A DNA stretch of 64,000 nt from Chondrosia reniformis. Its lineage: Eukaryota > Porifera > Demospongiae > Chondrillida > Chondrillidae. This document shows positions 21,504 through 30,884 of this stretch, piece by piece. A program made the position numbers and the translations under genes. A model generated the notes under the pieces. The model was not told the origin of the DNA. It saw only the letters and a program-made list of their open reading frames with translations, and searched no databases. The stretch is from contig OX359190.1 of assembly GCA_947172415.1 (NCBI GenBank), positions 4,402,001-4,466,000 on the forward strand. Direction: 5' to 3'. Positions within the stretch are counted from its first letter, which is position 1. Every line of letters begins with the position of its first letter.

Positions 21504-22262
21504 TAGAGAACAATAAAAATTTTCTACAAAAATAGTGAAGATGTAGGGATGGCACAAAAAGCATAGAAACAAGAAAGGGATGTTACACAGTGAAGCATTA
21601 GCTATATATGCACGAATCATACAACACCCTTGCTTGTAGGATTCATGCATAGCTAATGCTTCACTGTGTAACATCCCTTTCTTGTTTCTATGCTTTTTGT
21701 GCCATCCCTACATCTTCACTATTTTTGTAGAAAATTTTTATTGTTCTCTAGTTTCTGTACTTTTTATGGAGCATAAGCTAGGAATTCGTTGTATTTTAAA
21801 CCACTTTGGTTTTGCAATCTTCGACTGATTATGACGTCATTAAAATGGCGAATTTATTGAGGTCTTGACTCTTGAGCCATGAAAACTGTCATACTCAATA
21901 ATAGCGTTATCGCTCTCGCTTCTACAAAAGAATACAGCTCGGAAAATTTAGAGTAATTTCGATTAAGAAGTAGTCCGAAGGCTTATTTCGTTTTTTAGTT
22001 ACAGCGGGCGAAGAAGATGAAGAAGAAGATGAAGAAGAAGAAAACGAAAATGGGAGATTTCAAAGTTCGTTCGTTTGCCAACGATACACGGTCGCTTGCC
22101 TTCAAGGCCAATTTATAGCATGTTTGTTCTATATTCAACTCTACATAGTCTCGTTTTGGCGATTTTCAGCCTAATTCGGAATTTCGCTCCTATACCAATG
22201 TATGGGGAAAACGAAACAACCCGTACCATCCCTACATAGAGAGTACTACCGTACTCTCTGAT
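21504..22262 (-). mobile_element. Non-autonomous Helitron derivative, copy 2, full length, inserted in H2
   Basis: Element orientation is minus: 5' end ATCAGAGAGTACGG with a terminal hairpin, TGTAGGGATGGTAC, GAAGAAGAT-rich stretch, 3' foldback, end TTCTCTA. H1 shows the empty site: CCAGAGT directly followed by GTGCATG. H2 has the same flanks around the element with no base duplicated or lost. Absence of a target duplication and a 3' end shared with the Helitrons support rolling-circle mobilisation in trans. Confidence 0.82.
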
Positions 22263-23340
22263 ACTCTGGGTCATCACCAACCTCCTTCTCTAGTTTAGTA
22301 ATCAGATTGGCATGCTTTACTTGAAGCAAGGGTTCCAGACTAGGAAGACCTGCTGCCAAGTTCTCTTGAGATGATTCACACTCACTCTGACATAGTTCCT
22401 CACAGTGACTGATGCCAGCAGCATCCATTAGTAGATTAAAATCTACTAAACCAAGTGCCCCATCAATGGCATAAATTTGGCGATGGTGGTTTCTTGCAGA
22501 ATATAGCAAGACTAGGAACCTTCGCATTCGTGGGTAGTGAGTGGAAGCAGCACGGAGGGTTCTAAGCAGACTACTGCACATTCCAATGGCACAGGGAAAT
22601 GGGAGGCCTAGCAGGTCATGGAACTGCTCTTGCTCATCCAGTTGACTGGTAAATTTAGCTGCAAAGCACTGATCTGTATAGTGTCCATGCTGACATCCCT
22701 TGTCTATGGACTCAAGTCCATTTCTAAGCTCTTGCATGGATTTTTTGAAAAGTTCCTTTGCTGCAACAATGGAACTAATCTCTTCATCTGTTGCCAGTTT
22801 GCAATCTTCTGTGCACTTCCACTTTTTGGGACGCATTGTATTTTTGACTCTGTCACCCACTTCCTCAGCAGTGCAGCATCGTCCATACTCATCCACTGGT
22901 ATGGCATTGTTTTGCTTCATTGGCATGTAAGCGGTATCATAAAAGAATGGTTCTGACGAAGCAGTGTGCCACCTTTCTCCCAAATTCAATGATGACAGTT
23001 CAAAAGAATTTACCACTCGAACACACTTCAGCAACTGTCCCACTCTCTCTCTGCGCTTCTTGACTACCCTGTCAAGAAGTCTTCGTGCAGTGATTCTGCA
23101 AACGGTTTTTGTCAAGACACCTTTTGACAATTTCCTTGCAATATTTTCATGACTTTGCTTAAAGTCTTTCCTTAATTCCAGTCTCAAGGAAGGCTTTGAA
23201 AATAGCTTTTTCTGCAAATCTGCTACATACTGCTGCCTAGCATATGCTTTTGGTTCATTCAAAGCATATTTATCTCTACGATAGATATTCACATGTTCCT
23301 TTTTCTTTTCATAATTTGATTTTGATGCAGCTATTTTCAT
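22263..23340 (-). pseudogene. H2 middle region (post-repeat, unknown domain)
   Basis: Open from an ATG at 23340 to the insertion. Homologous to H1 5453-6304 plus 6391-6490: 'YRRDKYALNEPKAYARQQY', 'TVCRITARRLLDRV', 'ERWHTASSEPFFYD', 'GCQHGHYTDQCFAAKF', 'MRRFLVLLY', then 'LVDFNLLMDAAGISHCEELC', which H1 has lost. A nonsense codon (RR*MK; Trp in H1) and a 1-base deletion separate it from the repeat ORF, so the ATG at 23340 is probably not a native start. Confidence 0.72.
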
Positions 23341-24134
23341 CTATCGTCTTTTAACATAATTTGCTTTGAGGCAGCTTTTCTCACACCTGAGTTGAATTTG
23401 TACCTTTTTCTATCTGCAGCTTTCTTCGCTTCTGGATTGACAGCGTAACATGCTTTAGCCGCAGCCTTCCTAACTTCAGAGTTAGCCAAGTAGTTGGCTT
23501 TATAAGCAGACTTCCTGGCTTCTGGATCAGAAAAGTAACTTGCTTTAGCTGCAGCTTTCTTTGCTTCTGGATTGACAGCGTAACGTGCTTTAGCTGAAGC
23601 CTTTCTAGCTTCAGAATTAGTAGAGTAGTTTACTTTAAAAGCAGATTTCCTGGCTTCTGGATCAGCAAAGTGTCTTCCTTTAGCTGCAGCTTTCTTTACT
23701 TCTGGATTGATAGCGTAATGTGATTTAGCCGAAGCCTTTCTAGCTTCAGAATTAGCAGAGTAGTTTACTTTAAAAGCAGATTTCCTGGCCTCAATGTTAA
23801 TTTCATAGCTTTCTTTGGATGCCTGTCGTTTTGGTTCAGGACTCTCTGCATAATCAAGCCTTCGCTTCTCTAATATTTCTTCTCTTTGCAACATATACTT
23901 TTGTTTCTTGGCCTGTTTCTTAAGCCATTCTTTTGAAGGACCTGGATTTGATTCTATATCTCCTCCAAGGAGCAGCAACAAAGTAAGTGCTCTGGCTAAG
24001 GAGCAATTACGTTTACAATAGCATCTTCTGCATAGTAGAAGCCACAGTGTGTATCTGAACCAGTACTGCTTCTGACAAATGAATGTAGGCTTGCCAGCAT
24101 CAACAGTACTTAAAATAAATGCATAATTCCTCAT
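23337..24134 (-). CDS. H2 polyprotein segment with 2A-like motif and repeats
   Basis: 265 open codons. Residues 1-57: 'MRNYAFILSTVDAG ... YWFRYTLWLLLCRRCYCKRN' and the Leu run; GDIESNPGP at about residues 58-66; then 'SKEWLKKQAKKQKYML' and about 13 diverged 14-residue repeats (ANSEARKAS, DPEARKSAF types). The frame is open upstream as well ('NDFIRITITAAKG'), so the ATG at 24134 is an internal Met of a longer polyprotein. Matches H1 3814-5322, with the 2A motif and its upstream basic segment best conserved. Confidence 0.78.
   Translation of the reverse strand: MRNYAFILSTVDAGKPTFICQKQYWFRYTLWLLLCRRCYCKRNCSLARALTLLLLLGGDIESNPGPSKEWLKKQAKKQKYMLQREEILEKRRLDYAESPEPKRQASKESYEINIEARKSAFKVNYSANSEARKASAKSHYAINPEVKKAAAKGRHFADPEARKSAFKVNYSTNSEARKASAKARYAVNPEAKKAAAKASYFSDPEARKSAYKANYLANSEVRKAAAKACYAVNPEAKKAADRKRYKFNSGVRKAASKQIMLKDDR
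23937..23963 (-). other. 2A-like ribosome-skipping motif in Helitron H2
   Basis: GDIESNPGP, identical at protein level to H1 although codons differ (for example Asn AAT against AAC), preceded by TLLLLLG. Protein identity with silent differences suggests the motif was selected. Confidence 0.85.
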
Positions 24135-24746
24135 TGCTATGCTATTATAGTACTGAAGTATAGTATTTTCAGTATAATGACTGCGACTTGTCCCTTTTGC
24201 AGCTGTAATAGTGATCCTTATAAAATCATTTGGAGCTGCAACAAACTTTGGTACTTCCCTGAGAATCTCACTTTCCCAACTGCCACAGTTATGGGACTTA
24301 TGGCCCCAGCAACAGAAGGAATTACCCCAGTCACAGGGCCAATAGTCCCAGCCACAGGACCAAATGCCCCAGCCACAGGGCCAATAGTCCCAGCCACAGG
24401 AACAAATACCCCAGCCACAGGGCCAATAGTCTCAGCCACAGGACCAAATGCCCCAGCCACCGGGCCAACACAAATTCATTAATTCATCAGTGCAATTAAC
24501 ACTACATATGGTAAAAGGTAGACACAGGTTCTGCATATCTAAAAGTTCAATAGCAGGAACAACTGTTTGCTGTTCCTCACCCTGTACAGCAGGTGGAGTT
24601 CTGCAGAAAATAAGTAAAGAGTCTGACACTGGTTGAAACAGGAGAGTAGCTGACAAATATGCCAGAAACCACACGACACAGCCACATTTCACATAACATT
24701 GTAAATTGTATAACTTATCTGATCTTGGTTCCAAATCCATGTGCAT
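24135..24746 (-). pseudogene. H2 N-terminal region: hydrophobic segment and Cys/Trp repeats
   Basis: Start codon 24746 in CACCATGC context. 'YVKCGCVVWFLAYLSATLLF' is a likely membrane or signal segment. After 'ELMNLCWPGGWGIWSCG' a TGA replaces a Trp codon; beyond it the same frame continues with CGWDYWPCGW-type repeats (about 24290-24470) and joins 'FVAAPNDFIRI' in frame with the 2A ORF. The alternative sense frame reads GPVAG repeats and does not connect. Role unknown. Confidence 0.68.
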
Positions 24747-25084
24747 GGTGCATTTCCTCCTTGCTGTTCCTTTCCCAAATTTCTTGTTCTAAATTTTGTA
24801 AATAAGTTGTATATGCTCAACTGAAAGATAATGCAATGGATTTCATAACAACAGTAATTCACATGAATTTGTAGCGCTCATTTTGCAAAAGGTACTAGGG
24901 GTGCGGAGTAACATTATTCATATGCATGCACGCTATAATTGTATTCATAGACATTTATCTCTTAAGTAATGCAATACGTGATATCAGGGTGCAATAATTG
25001 GTAATTGCTAAAGTGATTGTTGATCAATTCTCCATCCTTTGAGTCACAGAGATTAGTTGCTATAACTTAAGACTGGCTTTTTAA
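24747..25084. other. No gene recognised; probably holds the H2 5' terminus
   Basis: AT-rich, no hairpin or coding motif that I can support. Confidence 0.4.
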
Positions 25085-26005
25085 CATCTTCATAGACTGG
25101 ATAGAGACAGAAGCAAGGAAGCAATTTTATGGCAGTGTGCAGTTAACCACTGGGAAGTTGGAGGTATTATTGTTTGCTGATGACCTGGTGATGCTGGCGG
25201 AAACTGAAGAACCATTACAGCACAATCTGCAAGAGCTGAATGATAAGTTGGAAGAATAGGGAATGACAGTGAATTGGCAGAAGACAAGAGCCATGAGGAT
25301 TGGAAGGAAAGATGAGGTATGCAGTGTCGAAGTGAATGGCGAGAGGGTGGAGCAAGTGAAGGAGATGCAGTACCTTGGTGTAATGATTAGTGGTGATGGC
25401 TATATGGATAGGGAAGTGGAGCAAAGAATAGGAAAGGCATCAAAAATGATTGGGGCAATTGGAAATACAGTGCTGGGAAGGAAGGAACTGATGAAGGGCA
25501 CGAAATTAAAAGTGGTAAATGCTATGGTGATACCCACCTTGACCTATGGATGTGAAGTGTGGGCTCTACAGGCAAAGCATAAGGGACGAATACAGGCTGT
25601 ACAGATGAGGGTGTTAAGACGGATAAAGGGGGTGTCAAGATTGGATAGAATAAGTAACATGGACCTTAGGGACAGATTAAAGCACGAGGGAGTTTTGGAT
25701 TGTGTGAGGAGACGGCAGCAGAACTGGAAGCAAAGGTTAGAAGAGATGAGTAGCAGTAGAGTGACAAAGAAAGTGCTCGACGGTAAGATCCCAGGGAAAT
25801 GCCCTAGAGGAAGACCCAGAAGGAGATTGATAAATAACTTTGAATAATTATTAACATTGTACATTGATACAGGAAATTTTTCTAGGCTAGTATAGTTATA
25901 AATATTAAACTCTGCCCGCAGAAAACTCTATATTTTGTTTGTTTGTAATCAGGGCTACCTCCCACTTGGGAGATAAAACCCTTCATGTTGTTTTGATTGA
26001 TTAAT
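25085..26005 (+). pseudogene. LINE reverse transcriptase, 3' fragment
   Basis: Before the ORF, 'LEVLLFADDLVMLAETEEPLQHNLQELNDKL' carries the RT FADD motif; a TAG at 25258 interrupts. ORF 25263-25847 continues 'MTVNWQKTRAMRIGRK', 'QYLGVMISGDGYMDREVEQRIGKA', 'TLTYGCEVWALQAKHKGRIQAVQMRVLRRIKGV' and 'GKCPRGRPRRRLI', the C-terminus seen in RTE-like 'endonuclease-reverse transcriptase' proteins. It ends in a TTGATTGATTAATTGA-type tail near 25995. It is 5'-truncated, as usual for LINEs. Clade uncertain. Confidence 0.78.
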
Positions 26006-26340
26006 TGAACTTAAGACAACTGAAAGTAAAGTCATTTTCAACGCAACTCTCTATCTCACAATTATGTGAAAGAGTCAAGAAAACGATGAGGCCGAAACGT
26101 ACGAAAGAAAGCTTTTATGATGTGGAAGTTGTCGAGCATAACATTATGACAGGCCAAGTGAAGGTCCATTACCGTGGTTATAATCATATGGTTTCGATGA
26201 ATGGAGGTAGCTATCCAGAGGACTTGGACATACAAGTTATTGAACGTTTTGAGTACAAAGATCTTTATCAGCAAACGAATGAGGTGGGAATGATACAGCC
26301 AGGTTTATATATAGGATGTGTGATGGGGAATGACAGTTAA
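26005..26340 (+). CDS. Small ORF with a chromo/Tudor-knot-like segment
   Basis: 111 codons. 'FYDVEVVEHNIMTGQVKVHYRGYNHMV' followed by 'YPEDLDIQVIERFEY' resembles the beta-barrel of Tudor-knot/MBT-type chromatin readers (wdAeV, kVHYrGy). Only one barrel is present and the Trp after the HYxGY motif is absent. It could be a host exon, a TE accessory domain or chance. It starts directly after the LINE tail. Confidence 0.35.
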   Translation: MNLRQLKVKSFSTQLSISQLCERVKKTMRPKRTKESFYDVEVVEHNIMTGQVKVHYRGYNHMVSMNGGSYPEDLDIQVIERFEYKDLYQQTNEVGMIQPGLYIGCVMGNDS

Positions 26341-26557
26341 TGTTTTAAAAAAGGTTGGCCGAATAATTAAATGAAGATTTTAAGTTAAACTGAATTAAAT
26401 GTGGTTAAATGATAGGATAAAAATTCAACATAGGAGTGCATGTAGTAGTAACTTCCTGATATGAGCGACAACGACGCTGGAGCGCTTAAAAGCACTGTTG
26501 AAGTTAAAAGCCCGAAGACTGTCAGAACATTTAAAGCAATCGCCATTTTTACGAATA
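26341..26557. other. No gene recognised
   Basis: Short AT-rich spacer before the pogo-type element. Confidence 0.5.
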
Positions 26558-27091
26558 CAGTGAAAACTGGTTAACGAGAAATTCTCGGTGCAAGCCAAAT
26601 CATTTCTCGTTAACAGTATTTCTTGTTATTAGATCTACATTCATGTAATGTAATGATCCAGAAGTGTATATATATATGTATATGCATATAAACATGCTTC
26701 ATAAACGCTTCGTCGATATCAGAGTAGGCTGCTTCGCGAAGACGTTTCCTACTCCTGTTGGCGCTAGAGTTTTCTACCTCGACTTTAGTCCTGTTCTTCA
26801 AGAACGTAGACATTGTCGAATTGGGAATGTCGTACTTTTTACAAATTTCCGACTTAGAGAGCCTTTTGGTGTCAATCTCTTCGAAATTTTTATCTTGAAA
26901 TCTATCGAGTAGCTTCGTTGCTTCTTCGCGACTGCCATCTTGACAAATTACACGTGTTAATGCCTTCGCGTTAACAGGCACTTTTTGCGTAAAACGTTAT
27001 ATTTAGTATGGTAAATAACCTGGTCTCGGCGAATTGTTTGTGTTAAGCAATATTTCGTGTAAAGCGACTTCGTGTTAACCAGTTTTCACTG
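26558..27091 (-). mobile_element. pogo/Tigger-type element, internally deleted
   Basis: Ends are CAGTGAAAACTGGTTAAC and its exact complement, flanked by TA at 26556-26557 and 27092-27093, the Tc1/mariner-pogo target duplication. At 534 bp it is too short for a full transposase. Confidence 0.85.
26640..26981 (-). pseudogene. CENP-B-like DNA-binding N-terminus of a pogo transposase
   Basis: 'QDKNFEEIDTKRLSKSEICKKYDIPNSTMSTFLKNRTKVE' is a CENP-B/psq-type helix-turn-helix; 'RKRLREAAYSDIDEAFMKH' begins the second HTH (Tc5 type). The frame then reads into AT-rich DNA; the DDE domain is absent. Start at 26981 within the element. Confidence 0.75.
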
Positions 27092-27093
27092 TA

Positions 27094-27354
27094 GGTTGCT
27101 AATGGAGTTACATTCATTAATTAATATAATAAAATGGCGAATTCATTGATGCGATGACTCTGGTGCCAAGAAAATCGTCATGCTTACTAATGTTATCACT
27201 CTCGCTCCTACGAAAGAATATAGCGAACCTTCTATATATGGTTTCAGGGACATAAAAACAGATCATTAATAAGGTCGATTTATCTCAACACAACTCTGTC
27301 ATTCCAAGCATATGAACAATCCATCTTAGGACTTAGATGGTCATATGAAAGTAA
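27094..27354. repeat. Helitron-derivative fragment and a 130-bp dispersed repeat
   Basis: 27130-27225 matches the body of the non-autonomous family (AAAATGGCGAATTCATTGA, TCACTCTCGCTCC). 27225-27352 recurs at 38932-39063 (CCTTCTATATATGG, GTCGATTTATCTCAACACAA, TTAGGACTTAGATGGTCATA). Confidence 0.7.
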
Positions 27355-27489
27355 CAAGTAGTTAAAGTTTAAAAACTCGTGGGGCTACCGCCCCCCCCCC
27401 CGAATTTACTCGAACTACTTGGCCGCATCGTTGGGCTTTGATATATTATTTTTAATCCTAACGATTGAGGACGCGTAAGTGTCCTGAAA
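27355..27489 (+). repeat. Hairpin-ended repeat family B, truncated copy
   Basis: 27355-27421 is the terminal module: outer stem CAAGTAGTT/AACTACTTG with internal GGGGCTaccGCCCC hairpin. The body stops at CCTGAAAATTA, where it meets the gypsy RT sequence. Confidence 0.8.
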
Positions 27490-28000
27490 ATTAGCACATT
27501 TCTCCTCCTTCACCCAAAAACCATACGACTGCAAGTGGTCCAGAACCTTGGCTAGGTGGCTCAGATGTTCTGGATCTGATGTACTGGTCACTAGGACATC
27601 ATCCACATAGCAAACTACCCTAGGTAGCCCTTGCAACACTATGGCCATAGTGCATTGGAAAATGGCAGGTGCTGAGGCCACTCCAAATGGAAGACAGTTT
27701 TAGCGGTATAAGCCCATATGCATGTTGATGGTGATCAACTCCTTTGCTGCTTCATCCATAGGTATCTGTTGGTATGACAGTGACAGAACCAACTTAGAGA
27801 ACGTTTTTCCACCAGCCAAAGTTGTAAATATCTCTTCTGGAGTGGGCAATGGGTGTTGATCCACTTGCAAGCAAGGATTGATTGTAACCTTGTAGTCCCC
27901 ACAAATGCGCAGTCCTCAATCCTTTGGTACTGGCACTATAGGGGCTGCCCACTCACTATGATTCACTTTAGAAACAAAAGCCTTAACGGAGAACCTTGTT
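27490..28000 (-). pseudogene. gypsy reverse transcriptase core
   Basis: Reads 'FVSKVNHSEWAAPIVPVPK', 'LRICGDYKVTINPCLQVDQHPLPTPEEIF', 'YQQIPMDEAAKELITINMHMGLY', 'LPFGVASAPAIFQCTMAIVLQGLP', 'VVCYVDDVLVTSTSDPEHLSHLAKVLDHLQSYGFWVKEEKC'. The catalytic YVDD is intact, but two stops lie upstream (near 27915 and 27700). The open part begins with the Met at 27681. Coding ends at 27490. Confidence 0.85.
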
Positions 28001-28032
28001 ACTTCTTGCCTTAGTTTACTAAGGCAAGGAGT
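28001..28032. repeat. Near-perfect 15-bp inverted repeat at the gypsy/LINE junction
   Basis: CTTGCCTTAGT and ACTAAGGCAAG face each other across two T residues, with flanking near-complement. It sits where gypsy coding resumes after the LINE 3' end. Confidence 0.7.
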
Positions 28033-28235
28033 ATCTGGCTTGGACAACCCTCAGTCAGTTATGTTTTCTCTTCTTTGGGTTTTTAGCCAGAAGCCTCGGC
28101 TTTGCCTCCTTCTGGCAGCGGCAGACAGGTGCACGTCGGGCCAAAGTTGACCATCATAATACGAGGGAGTACCTCCATACACCAATCCACCACTGCTTTC
28201 CAGAGGTCGACAGGCAAGGAGTGGGACAGGACTAC

Positions 28236-28875
28236 TTATCGTCCAGGCCCCAATCCCTCAACAGATAGATGTCGCCTCAATATCCTTAGAGCCGAACAGA
28301 GAACAGTTCTCTGCATGGCTCTCATCACTTCTACTGCACCTTTTGACAGCTTTGGAATTCCCCTAAGGTCTTCCAGGAGCGTGTTCACTGTCCCCAAAGC
28401 ACCAATTATCATAGGGACTACCTTAATTCGGTAGCCCCTAAATTGTTTCCTCATATCAGCTGCCAGCTTCTGGTACTTTTGGAACTTCTCTTGCCATCTT
28501 CCATTAAGATTGCTGTCAGTAGGAACTGACATCTCAATAATGATCCTCAACCACTAAGTCTGGCCTTCTTTCTGTCATTTCTTCATCTGTAGGGATACTA
28601 GGATACCACAAGATTTTGACAGACCTATTCTCATAGACTGGTTTTGCTTCTAGTTTGTACCAGGGCTCTTCCTGCTTGAATCCATATTCTTTCAACCATC
28701 TCCACAACACTATCAGTATTGCCCGGTCATGCCTCACTTTGTAGAGAGAAAATCCCTTGGGCTCACACATGTTTAGTATGTGTTTGACCGTTTCCTTAGC
28801 CTTGCCACATTCTCTACACATAAGGAGGCTAGAATTCCTCAGAATCCTATTTTGGTACCACCTAGTGTGCAGCAC
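28236..28875 (-). pseudogene. RLE LINE C-terminus: CCHC finger and restriction-like endonuclease
   Basis: 28534-28875 reads 'CRECGKAKETVKHILNMC' (CCHC finger) then 'YKVRHDRAI' and 'ERRPDLVVEDH'. The frame shifts by one base at about 28545 and 28236-28550 continues 'RIIIEMSVPTDSNL', 'KFQKYQKLAADM' and 'YRIKVVPMIIGALG'. RPD, the following Glu and the downstream Lys form the PD-(D/E)XK-like active site of R2-type LINE endonucleases, which nick the target for target-primed reverse transcription. Only the frameshift breaks it. Confidence 0.85.
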
Positions 28876-29009
28876 ATCATCTTGGGCTGTAGAATCAGAG
28901 CCTCAGTTTGAGGTCTGAGTCTCCCCATAGAAAGCCTCACATAAGACTCCCTATTTGTGACTTGTATGTGGTATGAGCCCTGGTGAAACTTTTCGGCTAG
29001 GTTACTTTT

Positions 29010-29462
29010 TTACCTTTCAGTCTGAGCCTTCCGGAGCTCACGTGCCACTCTCCTCCATTCTCTTACACTATTTTGTGAGGGATCTGTCTTTAGCCACATT
29101 TCCGGTCCTAGTTCTATTCCGTGGCTTCCCAGTATCAATCTGGCTTCTTTCAAGACAGTCCTCCTCTGCTTTGAGCACTCCAGCCACTTTTGGTGTTTAA
29201 CCACAACAGCTGTGAGTGGATCTTTGGCAGTATGGAGGTATATTGCCAGATTCACAACAGCCCTGTCATGATCCAAAGGAAAACTACAGAGCCCTCTACC
29301 ACCTTGAGAGCGAGGCAAGTTCACTCTCTCAATGGCAGAGTTATAGTGATGACACTGGTACTTTCTCATGATCTTTCTCACCATTCGGTCCAGTTTTGAA
29401 AGCTCACTTTGAGTCCACCTCAAAACTGGGTAGGAGTATCTCAATAGAGAGGCACACAACAT
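29010..29462 (-). pseudogene. RLE LINE RT thumb/linker region
   Basis: 'LLRYSYPVLRWTQSELSKLDRMVRKIMRKYQCHHYNSAIERVNLPRSQGGRGL' is the conserved post-RT segment of this LINE group; 'WLKTDPSQNSVREWRRVARELRKAQ' follows. Open for 150 codons; lesions flank it on both sides. Confidence 0.78.
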
Positions 29463-29762
29463 GTTAGAGGCTTATGCAGCATTCTTACCATTAAGGTGAG
29501 AGCCCCACACTTTGTGGAGTCTCCTCCTCAATTTGTTGATCAAGCAAGCTTTGACCTTGCTGTCATCTACCTCAAACAGTTGTTCTAGCCCTAGGTACTT
29601 CTAAGTAGTACCTTTTTCAAGGCTCCTTATGGATTCTTCACTGCGTTCAGGGTTGTCTGGGCCAGCCAGAACTTTCCCCTTTTGCATGTGAGCTGTTCCA
29701 CACTTTCTCACTCCAAACCTTATGCCAATGGCATTTGAGGTTTTCTCCACACATTCCATGGC

Positions 29763-30727
29763 TTACGTGAGTTTATCAGGCCCTCCAGCATATATCTTAA
29801 AACCATCCATGTACAACAAGTGTGACATGGTGTTCCTTTCCCCATTATGCCAGAGGGTATATCCCTTGGTTCTGTTAAGAACTTGGGATATGAGAGTTAT
29901 GGCCAGACAAAAGAGGAGTAGCGATAAGGAGTCTTCTTGGAAGAGTCCACTGTTATATTTAACAGGGGTGCTCCTAACCACCTTCCCCGCAGTCCTCAAC
30001 TCAAGCACAGTAGCCCAGTGTTTGGAGAAGAGCTCTATAGACCTCCGGATCCAACCTGGGCACTTGATGGTTTTTAGCACCTTCATCACCCACTTGTGAG
30101 GGACTCTGTCATATGCCTTCTCATAATCGATCCATGCCACACTAAGTGGCTTGCCCATAATTTTGGCATCTAGACCGATTGATTGATCCAGCAGTAGACA
30201 GTCCACACAGCCCCACCTCCCTTTCCTCATGGCCCTTTGGGCCATAGGCAAAGATCATTAGTGTAGGTGTAAGTGAGTAGTTCTGATGCAATGTATGCTG
30301 TGACAGCCTTGTACATTGTGTTGAGACACGCAATAGGTCGGTAGTTGGCCACACTTTTCGGGTCACCCTTTTTGGGGATGAGCAGAGTGCGACCCCTTGT
30401 AAGCCAGTCTGGGACTGACAGGTCTCCGCTCACCACCCTCCGTAGTACATCTGCCAAGGCAGACTGTGCAGAGGGGAGTGCTTTCCACCAAAAAGTGTGG
30501 ATGCAGCTTTTTGCCTTTTTCAAGGCTTTCCTCAGTTTGGTCTCATCAATGCTATCGGGACCTTCAGAGGAGGTTCTACCCACCCTCTTTTTGGTTTCCT
30601 TTAGCCATTCTTTCACCCCTGGGTCGTCTTTGTTGACCTTACCTACAGTACCTACAATCTTTGTCCAAAAGCTTCTTACTACCTCAATTGAGGGAGCTTC
30701 ATTGCAGGTTGGAACATTGCCATTCAT
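29763..30727 (-). pseudogene. RLE LINE reverse transcriptase with altered catalytic box
   Basis: 30227-30727 gives the N-terminal RT: 'RGRTLLIPKKGDPKSVANYRPIACLNTMYK'. 29763-30251 continues after a frameshift: 'CVDCLLLDQSIGLDAKI', 'SVAWIDYEKAYDRVPHKWVMKVL' (first catalytic Asp), 'GLFQEDSLSLLLFCLA' and 'LLYMDGFKIYA'. The expected YMDD box reads YMDG, and QGDxLSP reads QEDSLSL, so two active-site positions are lost. Confidence 0.83.
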
Positions 30728-30884
30728 CCGGAACTTCCTTTGGGTATTCCAAAGGTGGTTTTGTTCCTGGAATTTCCTGCGTTCAGCCGATCTTCGCTCT
30801 TGTAGGGTCCAGACCCTGAGTTTCCCCAGTGTCTGTTCCCGAGCTCAGATCAGCCCATTCAGGTTTAATGAATGGTACTCCCTC

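Larger units (their letters stand above)
15042..24746 (-). mobile_element. Helitron copy H2, near full length, decayed
   Basis: Runs from a start codon at 24746 to the 3' terminal TTCTCTA at 15042. It keeps every module in order (N-terminal region, 2A, repeats, Cys-rich region, Helitron_like_N, HUH, YxxxYxxK, PIF1, OTU), broken by about eight frameshifts or stops and by the insertion at 21504-22262. The exact 5' terminus upstream of 24746 is not visible to me. H2 serves as empty-site reference for both big lesions of H1. Confidence 0.85.

Noticed and set aside
24177-24482. Plus-strand ORF with VPATGP repeats in H2
   Set aside because: Antisense shadow of the Cys/Trp repeat; not continuous with conserved flanks.
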